Assembly: GCA_018335615.1 (NCBI GenBank) | Contig: JAGXRS010000415.1 | Location: 1 to 5,616, forward strand | Direction of reading: 5' to 3' | Source: Hydrogenophaga sp. | GTDB taxonomy: Bacteria > Pseudomonadota > Gammaproteobacteria > Burkholderiales > Burkholderiaceae_C | DNA length: 5,616 nt | Shown here: positions 1-5,616 of the stretch, piece after piece | Layout: each line of letters opens with the position of its first letter | How positions within the stretch are numbered: position 1 is the stretch's first letter | Notes under the pieces: generated by a model | Database searches by the model: none | Told to the model about the DNA's origin: nothing | What the model saw: only the letters and a program-made list of their open reading frames with translations | Position numbers and translations under genes: made by a program

Positions 1-219
1 CGCGGTTTCGTGATCAAGCGCAAGCTCTCGTTCTTCACCCGATCGGGACGAGGACTGAGATTCCTAGAGCGAATCTTCTCGACCGTGCAGACCTGTACCC
101 TGCAGGGCCGCCAGACCTTTGGCTATCTGCAAGAAGTCATGCAGGCCTGGCTGGCCAAGCAGACCGCGCCGTCCTTGGTGCCCGAGCATGTCCTGGCACG
201 ACAGGCGGCTTGCGCCTGA
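1..219 (+). CDS. IS66-family transposase, C-terminal fragment (cut by window edge)
   Basis: The frame is open from base 1 and ends at TGA 217-219, giving 72 residues of a protein whose usual length is about 500. It would be the DDE transposase that cuts and joins the element ends. Seen directly: the order RGFVIKRK, then a TRSGRGLRFLERIF block, then TCTLQGRQTFGYL, then a closing APSLVP. This matches the conserved tail of IS66 transposases (pattern: I-R-K-x-S-x-x-T-x-S-x-x-G-x-R-F-x-E-R, then T-x-x-x-Q-x-R, ending P-S-L-x-P). The catalytic DDE residues lie upstream and cannot be checked. The GTG at position 10 is an internal valine codon, not the true start. It reads in the same direction as the secretion operon behind it. 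Confidence 0.75.
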   Translation, partial: RGFVIKRKLSFFTRSGRGLRFLERIFSTVQTCTLQGRQTFGYLQEVMQAWLAKQTAPSLVPEHVLARQAACA

Positions 220-241
220 CTCGACTATGGCTATGCCCTAT

Positions 242-259
242 GGGGGGCTGAATAGTTAC
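242..259 (-). repeat. Putative terminal inverted repeat (right) of the IS66 element
   Basis: Read inward from the element edge, the sequence is GTAACTATTCAGCCCCCC. The GTAA start and the position just beyond the transposase stop, exactly where the host ABC transporter frame resumes, fit an IS66 end. The partner repeat at the left end is outside the window, so the repeat itself is not demonstrated. Confidence 0.45.
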
Positions 260-261
260 GT

Positions 262-1470
262 GTGGCGTATGGCGGGCACCGCAACGCGGTGGAGCCCTCA
301 CAGGCATTGGCCTTGAAGCAGCAGCAGTCGCTGGCACAGGTGCAAGCCAAGTTGCGAACCGCCGAAGCGGTGCAAGCCATGGGCATGTTGGCTGGTTTGT
401 ACAAGCGCTGGCAAACCTACCAAGCGGCCTATTTGACCCAACATGCGGCCACACACGGGGCACAACACCGCATCACGGCCATCAGCAAATGGTTGCGGTA
501 TGCACAACAGTCCTTGGCGCTGGGCATGGGTGCGCTGCTGGTGATTCAAGGTGAGTTGTCCGTTGGGGCCATGATCGCCGCCAACGTGCTGACCACCCGG
601 GCCTTGGCCCCAATTGATTTGATGGTGGGGTCTTGGCGCAGTTTTCTGGGTGCGCGCCAGTCGTACCAACGCCTGTCGTCGTTGCTGAGCGAATTCGATG
701 CCGACGACGCTGTCGTTCACAAAGTGGCGCCCGTTGGCACGCTGTCCATGAAACAGGTCGCGGCCGGCGCGCCGTCGGCCGAATCCACCGATCCCCCCAT
801 CATCGAGCAAATCGACCTGGATCTGGAGCCGGGCAGCATCACCGTTCTCATGGGGCCTTCGGGCTGCGGTAAATCCACCTTGGCCAAGGTGTTGCTGGGC
901 ATTTGGCCCGCCAGCCACGGCAGCGTGTGGTGGGGTGACCGGCCTCTGGCGGCCTGGAGTCCCGAAGAACGCGGCCCTTGTGTGGGCTACCTGCCACAGG
1001 ACGTGGAGCTGTTTGAAGGCAGCATGGCCGACAACATCGCCCGCCTGGCCCAGGTGGACTCCGCCAAAGTGATTGCCGCGGCTCAGCTGGCGGGTTTGCA
1101 CGAAACCATCCTGCGTTTCCCCAATGGCTACGACACCCCGGTGGGAGCCGCTGGAGGCGCCTTGTCGGGCGGGCAACGCCAGCGGTTGGGGTTGGCGCGG
1201 GCGGTGTACGACCACCCGTCTCTGGTGGTGCTCGACGAACCCAATGCCAACTTGGACGACGCTGGCGAAGCCGCCCTGCTTCAAGCCCTGGTGCAACTGA
1301 AAGCACGCCAGGCCGCTGTGCTGCTCATCAGCCACCGACCTGGTGTTTTGCGGGTTGCCGACCGCGTGGTCCTGATGCAAGCGGGAAAAATTGTGCAATC
1401 AGGTACGCGCGAGGCGGTGTTGAAAGCCGTTCAGGCTGCCCATGCGGCATCGGCCCAGCGACCTGCCTGA
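262..1470 (+). pseudogene. Type I secretion ABC transporter/ATPase (PrtD/LapB/HasD type), 5' end removed by IS66 insertion
   Basis: This is the inner-membrane ATP-driven component of a type I secretion system. About 402 residues remain of a family that is usually about 560-600. The remnant begins in the cytoplasmic part of the transmembrane domain (AEAVQAMGM motif), keeps the last two membrane helices (about residues 84-97 and 102-122 of the remnant), and has a complete nucleotide-binding domain: Walker A GPSGCGKST (198-206), Q-loop YLPQD (Q246), signature LSGGQ (301-305), Walker B LVVLDEP (321-327) followed by NANLD, and H-loop SHR (H358). The DEPNANLD string is typical of the PrtD branch. 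Roughly 200 N-terminal residues with the first transmembrane helices are missing, and the frame starts right at the IS66 edge. GTG 262 lacks a visible ribosome-binding site and is probably an internal valine codon. The frame is otherwise intact, so the insertion may be recent. The adaptor gene follows 23 bp after the stop. A residual ATPase fragment might still be made, but an active exporter is unlikely. Confidence 0.85.
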
Positions 1471-1493
1471 TTATTTTGAAGCCCCAAGATTCC

Positions 1494-2846
1494 ATGACCC
1501 ATTTCAACCCTGTGAAACAACCCAACGTTGACGGCGAGGCCAACCACCCCAGCCTGCTGCCACCCTCCAATACCGCCAGTCCTGCCCGCTGGGGGCTGTG
1601 GATATTGGGCATGGGTTTGGGTGGGTTCTTGTTGTGGGCCAGTCTGGCGCCGCTGGACGAGGGCGTGCCCACGCCAGGCATGGTCACCATCGACACCAAA
1701 AGCAAAGCGGTTCAGCATTTGTCTGGCGGCATCGTCAAGACGGTGCTGGTGCGCGAAGGCGATCAGGTGCGCGAGGGGCAACCCTTGCTGACGCTGGATG
1801 AAGACGTGGCCCGCGCCAACTTTGAGTCTGTGCGACAGCGCTATCTGGGTTTGCGTGCCATGCAAGGCCGTCTGCTGGCCGAGCAAAGCGGACAAGCGAG
1901 CATCGCCTTTCATGCCGATTTGCTGGTGGCCCAAGCAGACCCGCTGATCGCCAGCCAAATGCAAACCCAGCACGATTTGCTGCAGGCCCGCAGAGCCGCG
2001 TTGGCGGCTGATTTGGGTGCTTTGAACGAAAGCATGCAAAGCCAGAAAAGCATGATCGCGACGTACCAAACCATTGAGCGGAGCCGCAGCCACCAATTGA
2101 ACTTGCTTGAGCAGGAGCTGGAGCAAACCCGCCCCTTGGTGGCCGATGGTTACGCGCCGCGCAACCGCCTGCTGGAACTGGAGCGCGCACAGGCCGATGT
2201 GCAGGCCACACTGTCTGACTTGACTGGGCAAGCCACCCGCGCCCAACAAGCCATTGCCGAGCTGGGGCAACGCAAACAAGCGCGGCAGCAGGAATACCGC
2301 AAAGAAGTCGAAACGGCGCTGGCCGACGTGACGCGTGAGGTGCAGTCTGACGCTCAGAAAATGGTTGCCGTCACCGCCGACTTGTTGCGCACCCACGTGC
2401 GCTCTCCCGCCACCGGGCAGGTGGTTGGGCTGGCTGTGCAGTCGGCCGGGGCCGTGGTGCAACCCGGTCAAAAACTGATGTTGATCGTGCCGGCCGATGA
2501 ACCTTTGATGCTGGAAACCCAGATCGCCCCGCACCTGATTGACAAGGTCCAACCTGGTCTGATGACCGATGTGCGCTTTTCTTCATTTGCGCATACCCCT
2601 CAATTGGTGGTGGAGGGACAGGTCACGTCCATTTCCAACGATCTGCTGATCGACCCTGCAACCAACATGGGTTACTTTCTGGCTCGGGTCCGCATCACGC
2701 CGCAGGGCATGAAGACCTTAGGCCCGCGACGAATGAAACCCGGCATGCCCACAGAAGTGGTCATCAAAACCGGTGAGCGCACCTTGCTGACCTATTTGCT
2801 CAGCCCCCTGCTCAAGCGCGTGGCCGCTTCGTTGAAAGAAGAATAA
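1494..2846 (+). CDS. Type I secretion periplasmic adaptor, HlyD/PrtE family (membrane fusion protein)
   Basis: This 450-residue protein would bridge the inner-membrane ABC exporter and the outer-membrane TolC channel. It has a short cytoplasmic tail (1-32), one membrane anchor (about W33-L54), a first lipoyl/barrel-sandwich half with HLSGGIVKTVLVREGDQV (75-92) and GQPLLTLD (95-102), a long Gln/Ala/Glu/Arg-rich coiled coil (about 103-295), the second lipoyl half starting VRSPATGQV (302-310), a beta-barrel region, and the closing motif GMPTEVVIKTGERT (417-430) that marks type I secretion HlyD proteins. The length is normal and no key region is missing. I chose ATG 1494 over TTG 1476 because neither has a strong ribosome-binding site and ATG is favoured; a weak AAG at 1479-1481 precedes it. 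The 23-bp gap after the ABC gene suggests coupled translation. The tolC-like gene starts 3 bp after this stop. Expression may now be altered by the upstream IS66. Confidence 0.93.
   Translation: MTHFNPVKQPNVDGEANHPSLLPPSNTASPARWGLWILGMGLGGFLLWASLAPLDEGVPTPGMVTIDTKSKAVQHLSGGIVKTVLVREGDQVREGQPLLTLDEDVARANFESVRQRYLGLRAMQGRLLAEQSGQASIAFHADLLVAQADPLIASQMQTQHDLLQARRAALAADLGALNESMQSQKSMIATYQTIERSRSHQLNLLEQELEQTRPLVADGYAPRNRLLELERAQADVQATLSDLTGQATRAQQAIAELGQRKQARQQEYRKEVETALADVTREVQSDAQKMVAVTADLLRTHVRSPATGQVVGLAVQSAGAVVQPGQKLMLIVPADEPLMLETQIAPHLIDKVQPGLMTDVRFSSFAHTPQLVVEGQVTSISNDLLIDPATNMGYFLARVRITPQGMKTLGPRRMKPGMPTEVVIKTGERTLLTYLLSPLLKRVAASLKEE
2835..2843 (+). promoter_or_regulatory. Ribosome-binding site of the TolC-type gene
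   Basis: The purine-rich AAAGAAGAA lies inside the end of the adaptor gene, six bases before the ATG at 2850. With the 3-bp gap between the stop (TAA 2844-2846) and the start, it supports that start and suggests translational coupling of the two genes. Confidence 0.5.
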
Positions 2847-2849
2847 GCC

Positions 2850-4235
2850 ATGACCTTTTCCTTTCGATTTTCGCAGGCTCAGCATGCCGCATGGGTCTGC
2901 GCATTGGCGGTCACACTCACCGCAGCGCATGCACAAGACATCAGCTCAGAGCGCCTATCCAACCCGCTCAGCTTGTCTCAGGCCTATGCTCACGCCCTGG
3001 AAATGGATGCCACGCTGCGTGCCACACGGGCGCAAACCGACGCCGTCAACGAACGGGTGGAACAAGCCCGTGCACAACTCAGACCGCGCGTGTCGTTCAA
3101 CGCGAGCCGCTTCCACAACGACCTTGACCGCACCCAGCCCAACATCTTGGGACAGACCGCCACCACCCCGGAAAAGTACTACAGCAGCAGCCAAAACCTC
3201 CAGGTGCGCCAACCCCTGTACCGTCCTGCCCTCAGTTGGGGTGTGGATGTGGCGTTGGCACAAAAAGACGATGCACAAGCCATGCTGGCCAGGGAAATCC
3301 AGAACCTGGGGGTCAAGGTGTTGGAAGCCTATTTGCAGGTGCTTTTGGCGCAAGACCAAGAAGCGCTGTTGCGCCGGCAAGAGCAGCTGGCTATTCAGCA
3401 GCTGCAGAGCGCCCAGAAACGTTTTGCTGGTGGCCAGGGCATTCGCACCGACATTGACGAAGCCCAAGCCCGGATCGACTTGTTGGCAACGCAGCAACTG
3501 CAAGCCCGCCAGTCCAGACAAACGGCCTTGCTGCAACTTCAGTCCATGACCCAGCAGCCCGTGGAATCGGTCTATTCGCTCGATGCCGAGGCATTGGACA
3601 TCAACGGCTTCATGGCCCAAACGCCTGTTTTTTGGATGGACAAGGCACAAGTCAGCAGCCCCGAACTCCAGGCGATGCGGGCCAGAGTGGCGAGCGCTCG
3701 CATGGATGTGCAGCGCGCCCAATCGAGCCACCAACCCGCGATTGATGCCTTGCTGCACATCAGCCGCAGCGTCAGTGAAAACGTGACATCGCCCCGCAGC
3801 GCGTTCACCAACCGCCAAATTGGGTTGCAATTGGACATGCCGCTGTATGCAGGAGGTGCTGTGCAGTCGGCTGTGAGGCAAGCCATGTCGGAACAAACGC
3901 GCCTGGAGGAAACGCTGGAGGCCGCACGGCGAGATTTGAATGTGAGGGTTCAACGCGAATGGCGTGGTGTGACAGAAAGCGTGCTGCGCACCAACGCCTT
4001 GATGCGGGCTGTGGCCTCTGCAGACCAAATGGTGGTGTCGGTGAAGAGATCATTTGAAGCGGGGTTTCGCACCGTGCTGGATGTGCTGAACGCCGAACAG
4101 CAAGCCCAACAAGCCCGCCGCGACCTGGGCGAAGCACGGCTCATGTATGTAGCCTCCCGAATGCGGTTATTGGCCTTGGTTGGGGAGCTGGATGAGCAAC
4201 AGATTCAATGGATCAGTCGCTGGTTTCGGCCTTGA
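2850..4235 (+). CDS. TolC-family outer-membrane channel of a type I secretion system
   Basis: This 461-residue protein would form the outer-membrane exit duct and periplasmic tunnel of the exporter, as a trimer. It begins with a Sec signal peptide: hydrophobic core about residues 13-25 and a likely cleavage after AHA (28), before QDIS. The mature part shows the two-fold TolC repeat: LSLSQAYAHALEMDATLRA opens the first half, with long Gln/Ala-rich helices (the LLRRQEQLAIQQLQSAQKRF region), and the second half includes a MPLYAGGAVQSAVRQA strand-helix motif and TVLDVLNAEQQAQQARRDL near the C-terminus. These are hallmarks of the TIGR01844-type type I secretion outer-membrane protein. Length is normal and the frame is unbroken. 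It is the last gene of the operon and faces a - strand gene. A multidrug-efflux TolC role is possible, but the adjacent PrtD- and HlyD-type partners favour protein secretion. Confidence 0.93.
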   Translation: MTFSFRFSQAQHAAWVCALAVTLTAAHAQDISSERLSNPLSLSQAYAHALEMDATLRATRAQTDAVNERVEQARAQLRPRVSFNASRFHNDLDRTQPNILGQTATTPEKYYSSSQNLQVRQPLYRPALSWGVDVALAQKDDAQAMLAREIQNLGVKVLEAYLQVLLAQDQEALLRRQEQLAIQQLQSAQKRFAGGQGIRTDIDEAQARIDLLATQQLQARQSRQTALLQLQSMTQQPVESVYSLDAEALDINGFMAQTPVFWMDKAQVSSPELQAMRARVASARMDVQRAQSSHQPAIDALLHISRSVSENVTSPRSAFTNRQIGLQLDMPLYAGGAVQSAVRQAMSEQTRLEETLEAARRDLNVRVQREWRGVTESVLRTNALMRAVASADQMVVSVKRSFEAGFRTVLDVLNAEQQAQQARRDLGEARLMYVASRMRLLALVGELDEQQIQWISRWFRP

Positions 4236-4251
4236 GAAGTAGCGGTGCCAA

Positions 4252-4267
4252 CAGCGTCTCGACGCTG
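4252..4267. repeat. Small perfect inverted repeat in the convergent spacer (possible weak terminator stem)
   Basis: CAGCGTCTCGACGCTG is a perfect inverted repeat; as RNA it would form a 6-bp stem with a CUCG loop. It lies 16 bp after the TolC-type stop, in the 137-bp spacer between converging genes (4236-4372), where transcription would be expected to end. There is no T-run on either side, so a classic intrinsic terminator is not supported. I see nothing else recognisable in this spacer. Confidence 0.3.
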
Positions 4268-4372
4268 GAGCCCGCCACGAACACCCCCTGGCCAAACTGC
4301 AGGATTGCAACAGGTCGTCGCTTGGGTGCGCCGATCGACGGGATGGACCTACCCCAAAGCCAGCACACGCAA

Positions 4373-4851
4373 CTATCCCCGCCGTGCCGCCTCAATCGTC
4401 GCAATATCGATCTTCGACATCTCCATCATCACGTTGAATGCGTGTTTCGCGGCGGCGCGGTCCTGGTCGGTGAGGGCGACGATCAGGGCGCGGGGGGTGG
4501 TCTGCCACGACAAACCACTTGTCCTTGCACCAGCCGCACGCGCTTTCCTGCCTGCCGTTGTGGACGATGGCGTCCCAGAGGTGGTCGGTCTCTGTTTGAT
4601 CGTCAGTGGTCACCTGAAAAGAAAAGGCTTCGCTGTGTTGAAAGGTTGGGCCACCGTCGAGCCCCAGGCAGGGGACGCCCATGACTGTGAACTCAAACGT
4701 CAATACGTCGCCTTCTTTCCCATCAGGGTAGTCGCCCGGTGCGCGGTGAATCGCAACCACTGAACTGTCGGGGAATGTGCTGGCATAGAACCGCGCGGCT
4801 TCTTCGGCGTCGCCGTTGGAACCAGAGGCAAACCGTGTTATTGCTGGGCAT
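4373..4851 (-). pseudogene. PhnB-like VOC (glyoxalase-fold) protein gene, disrupted by two frameshifts
   Basis: Three frames must be joined to read this gene. From ATG 4851 it reads MPSNNTVCLWF; one extra C in the TTCCAAC stretch (about 4818-4819) breaks the frame, and the next frame carries NGDAEEAARFYASTFPDS, VVAIHRAPGDYPDGKEGDVL, SFQVTTDD and ESACGWCKDKW. A second break at about 4511-4514 (2 bases lost, or 1 gained) moves to a third frame reading SWQTTPRALIVAL, then AFNVMMEMSKIDIATIEAARRG-stop. The joined protein matches PhnB-like VOC proteins (labelled 3-demethylubiquinone-9 3-methyltransferase in many annotations), whose members start MPxITxCLWF and are about 155-165 residues; correcting +1 and -2 gives 480 bp, exactly 159 codons plus stop. 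The start is fixed by a strong AAGGAG 7 bases upstream. Enzymatic activity of this family is poorly defined. Sequencing error is the main alternative to true decay. Confidence 0.85.
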
Positions 4852-4858
4852 GTCCGTG

Positions 4859-4864
4859 CTCCTT
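4859..4864 (-). promoter_or_regulatory. Ribosome-binding site of the VOC pseudogene
   Basis: On the - strand this reads AAGGAG, 7 bases before ATG 4851-4849. It decides the start of the PhnB-like gene (MPSNNTV), against the longer frames that begin upstream in unrelated sequence. Confidence 0.7.
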
Positions 4865-4995
4865 GTGGCGCGATCAAGAGAGCCGGAAACCACCGGGCAG
4901 GGGAAGCGCGCTGTTCTACTTCTGATGTGATCCGCCCGTCGGTACAGCGCTGGCTTCTCCGTTGTCGGGCTTTCCACCACCCACCGCTTCGCCCT
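4865..4995. other. Intergenic spacer between the hydrolase and the VOC pseudogene
   Basis: This stretch separates the hydrolase stop from the ribosome-binding site of the VOC gene. I see no convincing promoter or T-tailed hairpin. An 8-bp palindrome CAGCGCTG (4945-4952) is present but is too small to interpret. A promoter for the VOC gene would be expected here. Confidence 0.4.
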
Positions 4996-5616
4996 CTATC
5001 GGATCGTGCTCAGCAGACCCAGCACCGCCTCCCGCACCGCCTCGTCATGCCCCACCAGCAGATGGCCCCCTTGTTCGAAGCCGAGGAAGCGGGCGCCGGG
5101 GATCTGGCTGGCGCTGTATTCGGCTGGTGCGTAGGTGCCAAAGCCGTCGTCGCGCGCGCTCACCACCAGCGTGGGCGCCTGAACAGCGCTGAGTGCATAA
5201 GGCCCGAGGCTTTTTCCCAGTCGGGTGTCGTCGTGCAAACCCTTGGCGCGGGCCGATACCGGGAGGATACGTTCGGCCACCTCGTGCACGCGGACGCGCT
5301 CCTCGTCGCTGGCGGCGGCCACCTGTTCGGGTGGCGTGGCCAGCACGTGCCGGATCACCTGCTCGCGGGCCAGGTTCAGCCCGACCCAGAAGACGAAGTC
5401 CGATCCCAGCAGGCGCAGCAGCAGCGCGTCTTTGCGGTCGGAGATGGGGGGCGTGCTGGGCACCACGTCGCCCGGCTTCCAGGCGATGGGCACCGCCAGC
5501 ACCAGGGCGCTCACACGGGTGGGGTGGCGAATGGCGGTCTGCAGGGCCGAAGGACTGCCGGCCGACACGCCCATGACCGCCGCGCGCTCGATGCCCAGCG
5601 CATCGAGCAGGCACAC
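4996..5616 (-). CDS. Alpha/beta hydrolase, C-terminal part (5' end outside the window)
   Basis: The frame is open from the window edge to TAG at 4998-4996, 206 residues in all. Numbering from the first visible codon, it shows the nucleophile elbow GVSAGS (16-21, Ser18), a helical cap-like region (about 45-140), an acid candidate in VVSARDDGFG (D156 or D157), and the catalytic histidine in EQGGHLLVGHDE (H185), followed by a final helix. Order and spacing fit the alpha/beta-hydrolase catalytic triad. The missing part should hold about 80-100 residues with the oxyanion-hole motif. The substrate cannot be told; esterase, lipase-like or haloperoxidase-like members share these motifs. It lies 144 bp upstream of the VOC pseudogene on the same strand, perhaps separately transcribed. 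Its codons are visibly more GC-rich than those of the secretion operon. The GTG at the very edge is an internal codon. Confidence 0.88.
   Translation of the reverse strand: MCLLDALGIERAAVMGVSAGSPSALQTAIRHPTRVSALVLAVPIAWKPGDVVPSTPPISDRKDALLLRLLGSDFVFWVGLNLAREQVIRHVLATPPEQVAAASDEERVRVHEVAERILPVSARAKGLHDDTRLGKSLGPYALSAVQAPTLVVSARDDGFGTYAPAEYSASQIPGARFLGFEQGGHLLVGHDEAVREAVLGLLSTIR

Larger units (their letters stand above)
1..259 (+). mobile_element. Right end of an IS66-family insertion sequence
   Basis: The element enters from the left edge of the window, so only its right end is seen. It holds the C-terminus of an IS66-type transposase (stop at 217-219) and about 40 bp of non-coding end. I place the outer boundary at about 259 because the inward-reading sequence from there (complement of 242-259) is GTAACTATTCAGCCCCCC, and IS66-family ends typically begin with GTAA. 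Directly after this point the reading frame of a type I secretion ABC transporter begins in mid-protein, as expected if the element inserted in that gene. The family usually makes 8-bp target duplications, which would make 260-267 (GTGTGGCG) one copy; the other copy lies outside the window. The family call rests on the transposase; the exact end is inferred. Confidence 0.7.

Noticed and set aside
298..1398. Long - strand open frame opposite the ABC transporter
   Set aside because: It lies wholly antisense to a gene with all ABC ATPase motifs; its His/Gln/Arg-rich translation shows no domain and is a by-product of codon bias.
1476..1493. TTG start at 1476 for the adaptor gene
   Set aside because: It adds only six residues, has no ribosome-binding site, and ATG 1494 is the more usual choice.
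1431..2552. Long - strand open frame opposite the adaptor gene
   Set aside because: Antisense shadow of a clear HlyD-family gene; low-complexity His/Gln/Gly-rich translation without motifs.
2955..4028. Long - strand open frame opposite the TolC-type gene
   Set aside because: Antisense to a well-supported outer-membrane channel gene, with no recognisable domain.
4213..4404. - strand 63-codon open frame across the convergent spacer
   Set aside because: It overlaps the ends of both the TolC-type gene and the VOC gene, has no ribosome-binding site that I can see, and matches no family I recognise.
4208..4763. Two overlapping + strand open frames across the spacer and the VOC pseudogene
   Set aside because: They run antisense through sequence that encodes conserved VOC motifs on the - strand and show no family features of their own.
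4945..4952. Palindrome CAGCGCTG between the hydrolase and VOC genes
   Set aside because: An 8-bp palindrome is expected by chance in GC-rich sequence and has no partner copy or associated motif.
5193..5576. + strand open frame opposite the hydrolase
   Set aside because: Arg/Pro/Ala-rich translation typical of antisense reading in GC-rich DNA; the - strand has the alpha/beta-hydrolase catalytic motifs.

Overview
The window looks like accessory chromosomal DNA of a betaproteobacterium, probably Burkholderiales/Comamonadaceae-like. This is an inference from the GC-rich coding style with heavy CTG/TTG leucine use, and from the general look of the proteins; no rRNA, tRNA or other taxonomic marker is present.

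Layout: (1) Bases 1 to about 259 are the right end of an IS66-family insertion sequence, with the C-terminus of its transposase and a probable terminal inverted repeat. (2) Bases about 260-4235 on the + strand are a three-gene type I secretion operon: an ABC transporter/ATPase of the PrtD/LapB/HasD type that lacks its N-terminal half where the IS66 element abuts it, an HlyD/PrtE-type periplasmic adaptor (complete), and a TolC-type outer-membrane channel (complete, with signal peptide). (3) Bases 4236-4372 are a short convergent intergenic spacer holding a small perfect inverted repeat. (4) Bases 4373-4851 on the - strand are a PhnB-like VOC (glyoxalase-fold) gene broken by two separate frameshifts. 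(5) Bases 4996-5616 on the - strand are the C-terminal part of an alpha/beta hydrolase that runs off the window; it is visibly more GC-rich than the secretion genes.

How the genes work together: the ABC protein, adaptor and TolC channel would form one trans-envelope conduit that exports a C-terminal-signal (RTX-like) protein in a single step from cytoplasm to medium. No substrate gene is visible. Because the IS element removes or separates roughly the first 200 residues of the ABC protein, including most transmembrane helices, the exporter is probably inactive as it stands, although its ATPase motifs and the two partner genes look undamaged.

I see no clearly novel system. The main points of interest are the IS66 disruption of the exporter and the doubly frameshifted VOC gene, which together suggest a locus undergoing gene decay.
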